From Aquificaceae bacterium (lineage in GTDB: Bacteria; Aquificota; Aquificia; Aquificales; Aquificaceae): a stretch of DNA of 35,956 nt. The translations under genes were made by a program, and so were the position numbers. Location: NCBI GenBank assembly GCA_025057455.1, contig JANWWY010000014.1:1-35956 (forward strand), given 5' to 3'. Shown here in pieces: positions 7,946 to 16,517 of this stretch. Numbering within the stretch: the first letter of the stretch is position 1; the number at the start of each line of letters is the position of its first letter. Under the pieces are notes generated by a model, which was given only the letters and a program-made list of their open reading frames with translations, was not told where the DNA came from and did not search any database.

Positions 7946-9145
7946 ATGGCAAAGAGGGTAATTTTGGCTTATTCTGGGGGTTTAGATACTTCCGTCATAG
8001 TTCGATGGCTCACAGACAGAGGCTACGAAGTAGTAACTTACACTGCAGATGTAGGTCAGGGTGAGGAGCTCTCGGAAATACCCTATAAAGCAAAGGCTTC
8101 CGGTGCAGTGGAAGCCATAGTGGAGGACCTGAAGGAAGAGTTTGCAAGGGAATACTGCTTGCCAACGCTCAGAGCCCTGGCACTGTACGAAGGGAAGTAT
8201 CCCCTTACCGCAAGCCTCTCAAGACCTCTTATAGCAAAGAAGCTGGTAGAACACGCTCAGAGGTTAGGTGCAGACTACATAGCTCACGGTTCTACGGGGA
8301 AGGGAAACGACCAGGTTAGGTTTGAGCTTTCTGCGTGGGCTTTGAACCCTGACATTGAGGTGCTTGCACCCGTCAGAGAATGGGAGTTCCGTTCAAGAGA
8401 GGAGGAGGTAGAGTACGCCTTAAAGCACAAAATACCCGTCAAAGCTACAAAGGAAAAACCTTACTCTATAGACAAAAACCTGTGGGGTATATCCATAGAA
8501 TGCGGTCCCTTAGAAGACCCATGGACAGAACCCCCAGAGGATGCCTTTGAATGGACAACCTCATCAGAAAAAGCACCCGACGAGCCTGAGTATGTAGAAA
8601 TAGAGTTTGAAGAGGGAACACCGATAAGCATAAACGGACAACGATACGAAAAACTTAGTCAGCTTATAATGGACCTAAACCTTATAGCAGGTAAGCACGG
8701 TGTGGGGCGTATAGATATGGTAGAAAACAGGCTTGTAGGAATAAAGAGCAGAGAGGTCTACGAAGCCCCTGGTGCTATTGTCCTGTATGAAGCCTACAGA
8801 GACCTTCTTTCCCTCGTTCTTGATAGGTTTACCTTCCACTACTTTTTGACCCACATCCCTCACGAGTATGCCAAGGTAGTCTACGAAGGTCTTTGGTTCT
8901 CACCACTGAGGTCAGCCTTGGACGCCTTTAACTCAAGCCTCGCTAAATATGTAAACGGAAAGGTAAGGCTAAAGCTGTACAAAGGTAGCGTGCGCGTGGT
9001 AGGAAGGCAGTCTCCACAAAGCCTTTATGTGGAAGACTTGGCAACTTACTCAGAAAAGGATGCTTTTGACCACAGAGCCGGTGCTAGTTTTACCAAGGTT
9101 TTTGGACTCCCTCTGAAAATACTGGGAAGGGTGTCAAAGGGATAA
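7946..9145 (+). CDS. argG: Argininosuccinate synthase
   Basis: Cytosolic enzyme joining citrulline and aspartate with ATP to give argininosuccinate, the penultimate step of arginine synthesis. About 399 aa, normal for the family. The start ATG at 7946 gives the typical N-terminus MAKRVILAYSGGLDTSV with the PP-loop SGGLDTS motif; HGSTGKGNDQVRFE, KEKPYSIDKNLWG and the EAPGA region are present. An upstream ATG at 7913 is rejected because it would add 11 atypical residues. TATAAT ends 6 bases before the ATG and no ribosome site is visible, so the transcript is probably leaderless. aroD follows after one base, so the two are likely co-transcribed. Confidence 0.97.
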   Translation: MAKRVILAYSGGLDTSVIVRWLTDRGYEVVTYTADVGQGEELSEIPYKAKASGAVEAIVEDLKEEFAREYCLPTLRALALYEGKYPLTASLSRPLIAKKLVEHAQRLGADYIAHGSTGKGNDQVRFELSAWALNPDIEVLAPVREWEFRSREEEVEYALKHKIPVKATKEKPYSIDKNLWGISIECGPLEDPWTEPPEDAFEWTTSSEKAPDEPEYVEIEFEEGTPISINGQRYEKLSQLIMDLNLIAGKHGVGRIDMVENRLVGIKSREVYEAPGAIVLYEAYRDLLSLVLDRFTFHYFLTHIPHEYAKVVYEGLWFSPLRSALDAFNSSLAKYVNGKVRLKLYKGSVRVVGRQSPQSLYVEDLATYSEKDAFDHRAGASFTKVFGLPLKILGRVSKG

Positions 9146-9146
9146 A

Positions 9147-9803
9147 ATGCTTATAGCGGTTCCCCTGTCGGACATAGATTTTGACAAGAACTTGCTCCTT
9201 TGTAAAGAAAAGGGTGCGGACATAGTAGAGCTGAGGGTAGACCTTTTTGAAAACAAAGACCCAGAGAATGTTCTAAGTTGCATACACAAAGCCCACGAGA
9301 TTGGCATTCAGACTATACTAACAGTAAGAAGTGAAAGGGAAGGCGGAAAACCAGTAGAAGATAGGTTGGAAATTTTCAATGCATGCTCCCCTCACAGTGA
9401 TTACACAGACATAGAACTTTCCTCTCAGGACATTATCCAGGATGTGAGGGATACGGTAAAGTCCTGGAGTAAAAAGCTGATAGTTTCTTACCACAACTTT
9501 GAGCTTACACCCCCCAACTGGATACTCAAGGACATCTTTAGGGAAGCCAGAAGATGGGGTGCGGACATAGTAAAAATCTCGGTAAAAGCCAACTCTTACG
9601 AGGACGTGGCAAGGTTACTATGCCTTGGAAAAGAGAGTGATGGAGAGAAGATACTCATAGCCATGGGTGAGTATGGAAAGGTCTCTCGTTTGGCAGGTTT
9701 TATTTTCGGCTCCGTTATAACCTATGCCTTTGTGGGGTCTGCAGTGGCACCAGGGCAACTGAGCTTGGAGGATATGGTTGCCCTTAGAAAAATATTTTTT
9801 TAG
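9147..9803 (+). CDS. aroD: 3-dehydroquinate dehydratase, type I
   Basis: Third step of the shikimate pathway (3-dehydroquinate to 3-dehydroshikimate) by a Schiff-base mechanism. About 218 aa, near the usual 220-250. Key residues are in place: VELRVDLF (27-34), LTVRSEREGG (58-67), the catalytic His116 in SYHNFE and the Schiff-base Lys143 in VKISVKA, then MGEYGKVSR and AVAPGQ near the C-terminus. The ATG begins one base after the argG stop and uses the AAAGGG at the end of argG as ribosome site. Pairing with argG is an amino-acid biosynthesis operon without obvious pathway logic. Confidence 0.95.
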   Translation: MLIAVPLSDIDFDKNLLLCKEKGADIVELRVDLFENKDPENVLSCIHKAHEIGIQTILTVRSEREGGKPVEDRLEIFNACSPHSDYTDIELSSQDIIQDVRDTVKSWSKKLIVSYHNFELTPPNWILKDIFREARRWGADIVKISVKANSYEDVARLLCLGKESDGEKILIAMGEYGKVSRLAGFIFGSVITYAFVGSAVAPGQLSLEDMVALRKIFF

Positions 9804-9832
9804 AGTGACAACCTCTTGAGCCTAAATACCTG

Positions 9833-9861
9833 TTGCAAAACTCTATCAAATGTGCTATAGT
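9833..9861 (+). promoter_or_regulatory. Probable sigma-70 promoter of the cytochrome c peroxidase gene
   Basis: TTGCAA (9833-9838) and TATAGT (9856-9861) are separated by exactly 17 bases, and TGC directly before the -10 makes it an extended -10. The start point would be near 9868, giving a leader of about 55 bases before the ATG at 9923, with a strong AAGGAGGT site at 9909-9916. Confidence 0.65.
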
Positions 9862-9868
9862 TTAATTC

Positions 9869-9884
9869 TGTGATGTATATCACT
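9869..9884. promoter_or_regulatory. CRP/FNR-type palindromic operator
   Basis: A perfect inverted repeat GTGAT-4-ATCAC within a 16-base site matching the classical CRP consensus at 14 of 16 positions by eye. It begins one or two bases past the predicted start point of the peroxidase promoter, a position that suggests repression or roadblock rather than activation. The binding protein is not in this window. Confidence 0.5.
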
Positions 9885-9922
9885 TATTGTAACATTAAGA
9901 AAACTTATAAGGAGGTGGTCTC

Positions 9923-11038
9923 ATGAGGAAACTGCTCCTGATTACTGCAGTGGTAGGCACTGCTCTTGTAGGTGCTGGTGTTTATGCCCAGAGCAAGGGT
10001 AAGACCCAAGCTCAACAACCTAAAGACGAGGACGCTCAGCTTTTGGAACAGGCAAGAAAGCTCTTTCAGCCACTTCCAGAAGTAGCCAACAACCCCAAAA
10101 ACCCAATAACAAAAGAAAAGGTAGAGCTTGGTAAAATGCTCTACCATGAACCAAGGCTTTCAAAGAGTGGTCTTATAAGTTGTAATACCTGCCATAATCT
10201 CGCTTCTTACGGTGTTGATAATCTTCCCACTTCCGTAGGTCACGGGTGGGCTATAGGTCCCAGAAACGCCCCAACGGTCTACAACGCCGCCCTTCACAGT
10301 GCCCAATTCTGGGATGGAAGGGCAAAGGATGTAGAGGAGCAGGCGCTTGGTCCTATTCTCAACCCCATAGAGATGGCTATGCCTTCAGAAAAAGAGGTTA
10401 TAGAGAGGCTCAAGTCCATACCAGAGTATGTGGAAATGTTCAAAAAAGCGTTCCCCAACGAAAAGGAGCCACTTAGATATGAAAATGTAGGCAAGGCTAT
10501 AGCTGCCTTTGAAAGAACTCTCATGACACCTTCAAGGTTTGATGAATTCCTCAAAGGAAACACTAAAGCACTTACTCCAGAAGAAAAGAAAGGTCTTAAG
10601 CTCTTCATAGAAGTAGGCTGTGCGTCCTGTCACAATGGTCCTGCTCTGGGCGGTAACGCCTTCTTTAAGTTTGGTCAGTTTGTGGACTATTGGAAGGCGA
10701 CAGCTCCTTACGTGACCATAGATAAGCCTACAATACCCGTAGACCTTGGAAGGTTTGGAGTAACAAAGAAGGAGGAGGACATGTTTGTCTTCAAGTCCCC
10801 TTCCTTGAGGAACGTGGAAAGAACATACCCCTACTTCCACGATGGAAGCGTATGGAAGCTTGAGGATGCGGTAAAGATAATGGCGCAGACCCAGCTCAAC
10901 AGAAAGCTAACTGACGAAGAGACACGCTACATAGTTGCTTTTCTTAAATCCCTAACGGGTCAAATACCAAAGCATGCCCTTGAGTTGCCAGTTTTACCGG
11001 CTTCAACCGCCAAAACACCCACCCCTTCTCTCAGATAA
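9923..11038 (+). CDS. ccpA: Di-haem cytochrome c peroxidase (CcpA/MauG family)
   Basis: Periplasmic enzyme that reduces hydrogen peroxide with electrons from cytochrome c. 371 aa with a signal peptide (charged start, hydrophobic residues 4-20, cleavage near AQS). Two haem c sites: CNTCH (87-91) and CASCH (233-237). W130 in FWDGR, E150 in NPIEMAMP and M320 in KIMAQTQ correspond to the conserved inter-haem Trp, distal Glu and high-potential haem Met ligand of bacterial peroxidases. The ribosome site AAGGAGGT is strong. It stands alone between a promoter with a CRP/FNR-like site and a GC-rich hairpin, so it is probably monocistronic and redox- or oxygen-regulated. A MauG-like role is less likely because no amine dehydrogenase genes are near. 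Confidence 0.93.
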   Translation: MRKLLLITAVVGTALVGAGVYAQSKGKTQAQQPKDEDAQLLEQARKLFQPLPEVANNPKNPITKEKVELGKMLYHEPRLSKSGLISCNTCHNLASYGVDNLPTSVGHGWAIGPRNAPTVYNAALHSAQFWDGRAKDVEEQALGPILNPIEMAMPSEKEVIERLKSIPEYVEMFKKAFPNEKEPLRYENVGKAIAAFERTLMTPSRFDEFLKGNTKALTPEEKKGLKLFIEVGCASCHNGPALGGNAFFKFGQFVDYWKATAPYVTIDKPTIPVDLGRFGVTKKEEDMFVFKSPSLRNVERTYPYFHDGSVWKLEDAVKIMAQTQLNRKLTDEETRYIVAFLKSLTGQIPKHALELPVLPASTAKTPTPSLR

Positions 11039-11043
11039 ACCTC

Positions 11044-11061
11044 AAGCCCCGCCCGGGGCTT
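11044..11061 (+). terminator. GC-rich hairpin after the peroxidase gene
   Basis: Perfect 7-bp stem AAGCCCC/GGGGCTT with a GCCC loop starting five bases after the peroxidase stop. There is no T-run after it, so it may be a weak or factor-assisted terminator or an mRNA 3' stabiliser. Its last base begins the TATGAT box of the next gene. Confidence 0.5.
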
Positions 11062-11074
11062 ATGATATATAAAG

Positions 11075-11842
11075 ATGCTTAACCGAACGCTCCTTTTTGG
11101 GGAAGGACTTTTTGAAACAATAAGATGGAAACCCTCTGAGGAAAAGCTAAAGCTTCATTATAATAGGCTTTTAACCTCTGCACAAGCCTTAGGTATTCCT
11201 TGTCCTTCTTTTGAGGAGTTTTTTAATGAGCTTATGGAAGCCGTTTCCAATCATGACGGACTTTACGTAAAGTATGTCCTTCTTTCCAAGGGTGGCGACT
11301 ATTTAGCGGACAGCCCCGAAGAATACGGAAAGCTCATAGTTGTAAAAGACCTAAAACCTCAACCATCAAGTGTAAGCCTTTGTCTGTCTCCATACAGGAG
11401 ACACTCTTCTGACCCAGTGTGTAGGCACAAGACCACCTCTTACCTTTTTAACCTTTTGGTCAAGAGGGATGCAATAAACAGAGGCTTCTGGGACGGTGTA
11501 ATAGTCAGCGAAAAGGGTCATGTCTGCGAAACATCAACATCAAACCTCTTGCTAGTGAAGGGTTCAAGGCTGTTTACGCCTGCGAGGGACTCTGGACTTT
11601 TGTGGGGAACAACCATTGAGTTTTTGAGGAGAAGATTAACTATAGAGGAAGAATATATAAGTTTGGACCATTTGGAAAAGTACGACGGTGTTTTTGTTAT
11701 AAATTCCCTCCTGCTTTGTGGAGTTGTGGAGAGTATAGAAGGGAAAGCCCTAAGGGTAGACCTTCAAGCCTACGGAGAAATCAGGAATATCCTAAAAGAC
11801 TGCCTATGGCTTCCGCCAGAAGCATATCCTCAGGATAGGTAA
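11075..11842 (+). CDS. pabC: Class IV aminotransferase fold enzyme, probable aminodeoxychorismate lyase
   Basis: PLP enzyme of the PabC/IlvE/DAAT fold, 255 aa. Seen: LLFGEGLFETIR (6-17), the catalytic Lys in RHKTTSYLFN, ETSTSNLLLV and a SGLLWGTT phosphate-binding loop. The pattern fits 4-amino-4-deoxychorismate lyase (p-aminobenzoate for folate) better than branched-chain aminotransferase, which is longer. I cannot exclude a D-amino-acid aminotransferase-like activity. TATGAT (11061-11066) ends 8 bases before the ATG and there is no ribosome site, so the mRNA may be leaderless. Its last 62 bases overlap the 3' end of ispD on the other strand, an unusually long convergent overlap. Confidence 0.8.
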   Translation: MLNRTLLFGEGLFETIRWKPSEEKLKLHYNRLLTSAQALGIPCPSFEEFFNELMEAVSNHDGLYVKYVLLSKGGDYLADSPEEYGKLIVVKDLKPQPSSVSLCLSPYRRHSSDPVCRHKTTSYLFNLLVKRDAINRGFWDGVIVSEKGHVCETSTSNLLLVKGSRLFTPARDSGLLWGTTIEFLRRRLTIEEEYISLDHLEKYDGVFVINSLLLCGVVESIEGKALRVDLQAYGEIRNILKDCLWLPPEAYPQDR

Positions 11843-12425
11843 TCTTTATGTTAGTAAACTCACCGTGGACTACGCCGACCTTATAGCCGTATCTTTCTAA
11901 GAGCTGTGCATCGTCCGTTGCAAAGAAGCCCTCGTTCCTGCTTCTAAAGTGGCACTCAAGAAGCACCTTTCTTCTAAAAGCCTGTGGAGTTTGAGAAAGC
12001 CAAAGGTTACTCCTGTCCACAGTCTCCGTAACCATTCCATGAACTACTCTCTTTACCGTGTCCCTCACGGGTACAGCGGGAATTTTTCCATCAAAATCTC
12101 CAAGCTCCGCCACTTTCTTAAAAAGCTCTATGCTTGCGAAAGGTCTCGCACAGTCATGCACTAAAACTATATCGCCCTTAGCCTCAAGCAAAGCGTTAAA
12201 AACTGAATCTTGCCTTTCCTTTCCGCCGGGCACCTCTTTTATTCCTTGGGGAAGTCTAAACCTTTCCATATCCTCAGAAGGTAAAACCAGCAAAGTTTCG
12301 TCAAAAATGCCGAGTAGTTTTTCAAGAGTGTGCATGAAAAGAGGCTTACCGAAAAGCTTTTCAAACTGCTTTTTTCTACCAAAACGCTTCCCCTCGCCCG
12401 CAGACAGGAGTATAAGGCTTATCAT
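11781..12425 (-). CDS. ispD: 2-C-methyl-D-erythritol 4-phosphate cytidylyltransferase
   Basis: Third step of the MEP isoprenoid pathway: MEP + CTP to CDP-methylerythritol. 214 aa, slightly shorter than the usual 225-235. Motifs: LSAGEGKRFG with GKKKQF-like residues near the start for CTP binding, VLVHDCARPF, AVPVRDTVKRV, SQTPQAF, TDDAQLLERYG and the final KITYPEDMLLAEA. The ATG overlaps the stop of the 119-aa gene as ATGA, so it is translationally coupled. Its C-terminal 20 residues, including the conserved ITYPEDM motif, are encoded opposite the end of pabC. Confidence 0.95.
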   Translation of the reverse strand: MISLILLSAGEGKRFGRKKQFEKLFGKPLFMHTLEKLLGIFDETLLVLPSEDMERFRLPQGIKEVPGGKERQDSVFNALLEAKGDIVLVHDCARPFASIELFKKVAELGDFDGKIPAVPVRDTVKRVVHGMVTETVDRSNLWLSQTPQAFRRKVLLECHFRSRNEGFFATDDAQLLERYGYKVGVVHGEFTNIKITYPEDMLLAEAIGSLLGYS

Positions 12426-12781
12426 TCTTCCTTTAGCTTTTCTATCCTCTCCGCTATGCTATTTTCCAAATCCTTCATTACGGGATTTTCATAAGAGAAA
12501 ATATACTGACCATCTTTATCCAAAACCATGCCCAAAAGCTTAAGACCCTTGACCTCGTTTTCTAAGGTCTCCCTTGTAACCCCGTCTAAGAACTTCTTTA
12601 TGCTTTCCGTATCCTCCATGTTTACCCTGATGTCTACAAGCTCCAGACTCTCCTCATCAAGCAAACTCTCCTGATGGGGGGCATACACACAGTAAAAAGT
12701 GTACTCTCCCGCATCAACTTTTGCCTTTAGGTTTTCAAAGAGCCTTTCCACATAGGCTCTAACCTGATGTCTTACGCTCAT
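12422..12781 (-). CDS. Conserved-looking hypothetical protein, 119 aa
   Basis: I do not recognise a family. The product is charged and soluble, with an N-terminal amphipathic helix (HQVRAYVERLFENLKAKVD), a mixed middle (YTFYCVYAPH, LVDIRVNM) and a C-terminal acidic helical tail ending EKLKEE. No signal peptide, membrane segment or Cys motif is seen. It starts 9 bases after the aldehyde dehydrogenase stop and ends in an ATGA overlap with ispD, so it is a middle gene of an operon. A TAAAAT box formed over the dehydrogenase stop lies 6 bases before its ATG and no ribosome site is visible, so an extra internal leaderless start is possible. Reading-frame use and tight packing support a real gene. 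Confidence 0.7.
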   Translation of the reverse strand: MSVRHQVRAYVERLFENLKAKVDAGEYTFYCVYAPHQESLLDEESLELVDIRVNMEDTESIKKFLDGVTRETLENEVKGLKLLGMVLDKDGQYIFSYENPVMKDLENSIAERIEKLKEE

Positions 12782-12790
12782 AGGAATATT

Positions 12791-14218
12791 TTAGCTCAAA
12801 TCAAAAAGAACCATTTTTATCTCTGTGTAATCTTCAATGGCAAACCTTGGACCTTCCCTTCCTATGCCAGAGAACTTTACACCACCGTAAGGCATGTGGT
12901 CAGCTCTGAAGTTGGGACCCTCGTTTATGAGAACACCTCCTGCCTTTATCTTTCTTATGCACTCCCAAGCTACGCCTATATCCTTTGTAAACACACCTAC
13001 CTGAAGACCGTATTCAGACTCGTTGACCATGTTTATGGCTTCTTCTATTTCCCTGTATGGGTTTACAACCACTACGGGTGCGAAGGCTTCCTCTCTATAG
13101 AGTTTAACGTGGGTTGGTACAAGAGATACTATCGTGGGGGAGAGAAGAGGGGTTTTTTCTTCTTTGACCACACCGCCGGCTATTAGCTTTGCCCCTTCCT
13201 GCGTTGCCTCCTCTATCCATTCCTGAATCCTCTGAACCTCAGAAACCGCTATCATAGGTCCTACATCGGTGTCTTCTTCCATAGGGTCTCCCAACTTTAA
13301 TTTGTTGACAGCCTCCCTTAGCTCTTCCAAAAATCTCTGAAAGAGCTCCTCATGGACAAGTACTCTTTGAACTGAGATGCATACCTGCCCCGCAATGGCA
13401 TAGCCACCCAGCACTGTCTTTTGAACCGCTTTTTTAAGGTCTCCATCCCTGTGTAGAATTATGGCAGAGTTTGAGCCAAGCTCTAAGACTACTTTCTTTA
13501 TGCCCGCCTGTTTTGCTATGAGCTCGCCCACTTTCCTACTTCCAGTGAAAGATACGACCCTTACATCGGGATGGGTTGTCATAGCTCTGCCTACGTCGCC
13601 ATAGCCCGGTAGTATGCTTAGAGCCTTAGGAGGTAGACCTGCCTCAAGAAGCACCTCGCCCAGCATAAGAGGTGTAAGAGGAGTTCTTTCCGATGGCTTG
13701 AGGATAACCGCATTGCCACAGGCCAGGGCTGGTGCCACCTTGTGCATGGAAAGGTTAAGAGGGAAGTTAAAGGGTGTTATGGCCGAGACTATTCCTACAG
13801 GCTCGCGCACATAAAAACCCACCTTACCCTTTCCGTTGGGATGGGCATCCAGAGGAATCACTTCCCCTCCCACTCGCTTGGCTTCCTCTGCGGAGAATAT
13901 GAGAGTCTGTATAGCCCTCTGGACTTCCGTTCTTGCTTCCCTTATGGTTTTCCCAACTTCTAAAACTAAGGTCTTTGCAAACTCTTCCGCCCTTTGGCTG
14001 AGTATCTGACTTGCTTTTATAAGTATGCTGTACCTTTCGTAAGGTGTGAGGGAAGCCATATACCTATGTCCTTCTTTGGCAAGCTCTATTGCCCTGCTTA
14101 CATCCTCTTCGTTAGCCTTTGAGACCTCCGCTACCTTTTGTCCATTGTAGGGATATATGACGGGCATGCCTTCTTCCCTTGAGACCCACTCACCGCCTAA
14201 CAAAAAAGCCTTCTTCAT
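12791..14218 (-). CDS. Aldehyde dehydrogenase family protein
   Basis: NAD(P)-dependent aldehyde oxidation, 475 aa, full length. Seen: ITPFNFPLN and ILKPSERTP (cofactor-binding Lys), [11 protein letters not shown], the general base in LELGSN, the nucleophile Cys in GQVCISVQR, the EEAFAPV cofactor Glu, and the C-terminal [15 protein letters not shown]. The GQVCISVQR variant resembles lactaldehyde/glyceraldehyde-type and phosphonoacetaldehyde-type members more than betaine aldehyde dehydrogenases, but substrate cannot be decided. It heads an operon with the 119-aa gene and ispD and starts only 22 bases from the divergent tyrS. On its strand TAAAAT ends 8 bases before the ATG and no ribosome site is seen. 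Confidence 0.9.
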   Translation of the reverse strand: MKKAFLLGGEWVSREEGMPVIYPYNGQKVAEVSKANEEDVSRAIELAKEGHRYMASLTPYERYSILIKASQILSQRAEEFAKTLVLEVGKTIREARTEVQRAIQTLIFSAEEAKRVGGEVIPLDAHPNGKGKVGFYVREPVGIVSAITPFNFPLNLSMHKVAPALACGNAVILKPSERTPLTPLMLGEVLLEAGLPPKALSILPGYGDVGRAMTTHPDVRVVSFTGSRKVGELIAKQAGIKKVVLELGSNSAIILHRDGDLKKAVQKTVLGGYAIAGQVCISVQRVLVHEELFQRFLEELREAVNKLKLGDPMEEDTDVGPMIAVSEVQRIQEWIEEATQEGAKLIAGGVVKEEKTPLLSPTIVSLVPTHVKLYREEAFAPVVVVNPYREIEEAINMVNESEYGLQVGVFTKDIGVAWECIRKIKAGGVLINEGPNFRADHMPYGGVKFSGIGREGPRFAIEDYTEIKMVLFDLS

Positions 14219-14240
14219 AGTTTATAATTTTAAACCCAGC
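14219..14240. promoter_or_regulatory. 22-base bidirectional promoter core, aldehyde dehydrogenase / tyrS
   Basis: The entire gap between the two ATGs is one AT-rich patch. TATAAT (14223-14228) faces tyrS; a minus-strand TAAAAT over 14227-14232 faces the dehydrogenase. Neither start has a ribosome site, and any -35 elements must lie inside the opposite gene. Confidence 0.45.
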
Positions 14241-15434
14241 ATGCTCAGTCCAGAAAAACAGCTACAGATAATAAGACAGGGAACCGTAGAAATCATAGAG
14301 GAAGAGGAGCTCCTCAAAAAGCTCAAAGAAGGAAGACCGCTACGCATAAAGGCTGGTTTTGACCCAACAGCTCCAGACCTTCACTTAGGCCACTCTGTTT
14401 TACTTCAAAAGCTCAGGCAGTTTCAACAGCTTGGACATGAGGTGTTTTTTGTAATAGGGGATTTTACCGCCATGATAGGGGACCCAACTGGAAGGAGCGA
14501 AACAAGACCCCCTCTTAGCAGGGAAGAGGTGCTAAAAAACGCACAGACCTACGAGCATCAGGTTTTCAAGGTGCTTTTGCCAGAAAAGACCAGCATAGTC
14601 TTTAATAGCTCTTGGCTCTCAAGCCTTGGCACGGAGGGAATTATAAAGCTCTCAGCCCAGTATACGGTGGCAAGGATGCTGGAAAGGGACGACTTTTCCA
14701 AGCGTTTCAGAGAGGGCATTCCCATTTACATACACGAATTCCTTTATCCTCTGCTTCAGGGCTATGACTCGGTTTTCCTTAAGGCTGATGTGGAGCTGGG
14801 TGGAACAGACCAGAAGTTCAACCTCTTGGTAGGCAGAGACCTCCAGAGAGCCTTTGGGCAAGAACCACAGGTATGCGTAACCTTGCCTCTTCTTGTTGGA
14901 CTTGACGGAGTTAGAAAAATGTCCAAGTCCTACGGCAACTATGTGGGACTTACAGAAGAGCCAAACCAGATGTTTGGAAAGCTCATGTCCATATCTGACG
15001 ACCTCATGTGGGATTACTATTTGCTACTTACAGACTATACACAAGAGCAGATAGAAGAGTTAAAAACGCACATGCATCCTATGGAAGCAAAGAAAAGGTT
15101 AGCTTATTACATAGTTTCCCGCTACCACTCAGAAGAGGAAGCAAAGAGAGCCCAGGAGTTTTTTGAGAAGACCTTTTCGTATAGGGAGTTTCCCGAAGAT
15201 GCACCCGCTATACAGGTAAGAAAGGGTTATCGTCAAAAGGCCTATGAGCTTCTCTTTGAGCTTGGAATAGAACCTTCAAAGAACTCCGCAAGAAGACTTA
15301 TAGAGGGTGGTGGTTTAAAGATAAATGGGCAAAAGATAGAAGACCCAAACAGGGATATAGAGGTCAGTGAAGAGCTTAGGCTTCAGGTGGGGAAAAAACG
15401 CTTTTACAAGATTGTGCCTATTGAGGAAACTTAA
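14241..15434 (+). CDS. tyrS: Tyrosyl-tRNA synthetase
   Basis: Charges tRNA-Tyr with tyrosine in the cytosol. 397 aa from the ATG at 14241; the upstream part of the open frame overlaps the divergent dehydrogenase and is rejected. Class I signatures: HLGH (48-51, HIGH motif), the [13 protein letters not shown] region and KMSKS in [11 protein letters not shown]-terminal S4 RNA-binding domain ([14 protein letters not shown]) is present. The HLGH/KMSKS combination is that of the TyrZ-like bacterial branch. TATAAT ends 12 bases before the ATG, giving a predicted leader of only about 6 bases. The stop overlaps the convergent ftsL-like gene by 17 bases. Confidence 0.96.
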   Translation: MLSPEKQLQIIRQGTVEIIEEEELLKKLKEGRPLRIKAGFDPTAPDLHLGHSVLLQKLRQFQQLGHEVFFVIGDFTAMIGDPTGRSETRPPLSREEVLKNAQTYEHQVFKVLLPEKTSIVFNSSWLSSLGTEGIIKLSAQYTVARMLERDDFSKRFREGIPIYIHEFLYPLLQGYDSVFLKADVELGGTDQKFNLLVGRDLQRAFGQEPQVCVTLPLLVGLDGVRKMSKSYGNYVGLTEEPNQMFGKLMSISDDLMWDYYLLLTDYTQEQIEELKTHMHPMEAKKRLAYYIVSRYHSEEEAKRAQEFFEKTFSYREFPEDAPAIQVRKGYRQKAYELLFELGIEPSKNSARRLIEGGGLKINGQKIEDPNRDIEVSEELRLQVGKKRFYKIVPIEET

Positions 15435-15666
15435 CTATCTTTACCCTACTCCAGTTTACAGGACCAAAACCCGAAGCTTCCGCATAATTCTTGGCAGTCC
15501 TGTAGTTTACATGCTTCTCAATCTCAGCCTTCAAAATAAGGCTTCTTTCCTTTTCTCTCTTTAGTTCTGAAACCTTCTTGGCGTAATCTTTTGATACCTT
15601 AATGCTGTAAGCGGAATACATAAAGTTTATACCTAAAAGAAAAAGGCAAAGGACTAAATATTTCAT
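15418..15666 (-). CDS. ftsL: FtsL-like small bitopic membrane protein
   Basis: About 82 aa from the ATG at 15666, which overlaps the rsmH stop as ATGA and has GGGGGAG just upstream. One N-terminal membrane segment (residues 3-20), then a heptad-like charged stretch ([20 protein letters not shown]) and a short tail. This size, topology and position directly after rsmH fit the divisome protein FtsL, which is highly diverged in sequence; the call rests on context and architecture, not on a conserved motif. FtsL pairs with FtsB to activate FtsW/FtsI. No ftsI or mur genes follow, since tyrS converges here. Confidence 0.65.
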   Translation of the reverse strand: MKYLVLCLFLLGINFMYSAYSIKVSKDYAKKVSELKREKERSLILKAEIEKHVNYRTAKNYAEASGFGPVNWSRVKIVKFPQ

Positions 15667-16517
15667 GGTTTCTCCCCCGCTCTTAATTTCGCACTCCTGC
15701 AAGCAGGATTTAAACGTATCTCTTCTATAGTGGGTGTTATCGGCTTTTTTGTCAAGACTTTAAGATGGTTTTTCATAAAGTGCTTCACAATTCTGTCCTC
15801 CAAGGAATGAAAGGATATCACTACAAGCCTTCCGCCAGACCTCAAAAAGGAAAGAGTTTTGCTGAGGGCTATTTCCAAAGACTTTAATTCTTGGTTTACC
15901 TCTATCCTTATAGCCTGAAAGACTCTTGTAGCTGGATGTATTCTACCCACCCTGTAAGGCAGGACAGAGGTAACCACCTGTACCAGCTCTCCTGTGGTTT
16001 CTATGGGTTTTTTTGCCCTTGCCACCACAATAGCCTTGGCTACCCTCTTGGCATAGGGTTCTTCCCCGTATTCCCTAAATATCCTTTCCAGCTCCCTTTC
16101 CGAGTATTGGTTGACTACGTGGTAAGCGGTAAGCCTATCCTCTGGGTTCATCCTCATGTCAAGCCTTTCATCCTTTTGAAAGGAAAAGCCCCTGGGACTT
16201 TTAAGCTGAAGCATGGAAACGCCAAGGTCAAAGAGGAAGCCATCCACCTCAGACACACCTTCCATTCTAAGGACTTGGTCAAGCTCCGAAAAGTTGGCAT
16301 GGTAAAGGCTAAACTTCCCTTCAAAGGCTTTAAGGTTATCCTCTGCAAGCTCTAAGGCTTGTGGGTCCCTATCAATACCAATGACTATGGCTTGAGGATT
16401 TTTTTCCAGTATGCTTTTCGCGTGCCCACCAAGTCCCACTGTACAATCCACATAGAGTTTTCCACCGTTACCTAAAAGGAGGTCAACGGCCTCTTTCAAT
16501 AGAACTGGTATGTGCAT
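15663..16517 (-). CDS. rsmH: 16S rRNA (cytosine-1402-N4)-methyltransferase
   Basis: SAM-dependent methylation of C1402 in the decoding centre (MraW). About 284 aa. Motifs: [13 protein letters not shown] start, [17 protein letters not shown] loop, [41 protein letters not shown] and [15 protein letters not shown]. The ATG at 16517 overlaps the rnhB stop as TGATG and gives the typical N-terminus; a TTG one codon upstream is not needed. It leads into the ftsL-like gene, the usual mraW-ftsL order. Confidence 0.96.
   Translation of the reverse strand: MHIPVLLKEAVDLLLGNGGKLYVDCTVGLGGHAKSILEKNPQAIVIGIDRDPQALELAEDNLKAFEGKFSLYHANFSELDQVLRMEGVSEVDGFLFDLGVSMLQLKSPRGFSFQKDERLDMRMNPEDRLTAYHVVNQYSERELERIFREYGEEPYAKRVAKAIVVARAKKPIETTGELVQVVTSVLPYRVGRIHPATRVFQAIRIEVNQELKSLEIALSKTLSFLRSGGRLVVISFHSLEDRIVKHFMKNHLKVLTKKPITPTIEEIRLNPACRSAKLRAGEKP

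Noticed and set aside
11044-11061. Strong intrinsic terminator after the peroxidase gene
   Set aside because: The stem is perfect but no T-run follows, so it is listed only as a hairpin with moderate confidence.
12058-12543. Open frame of 161 codons on the plus strand
   Set aside because: Antisense to ispD and the 119-aa gene; low-complexity Ser/Lys-rich translation typical of a shadow frame.
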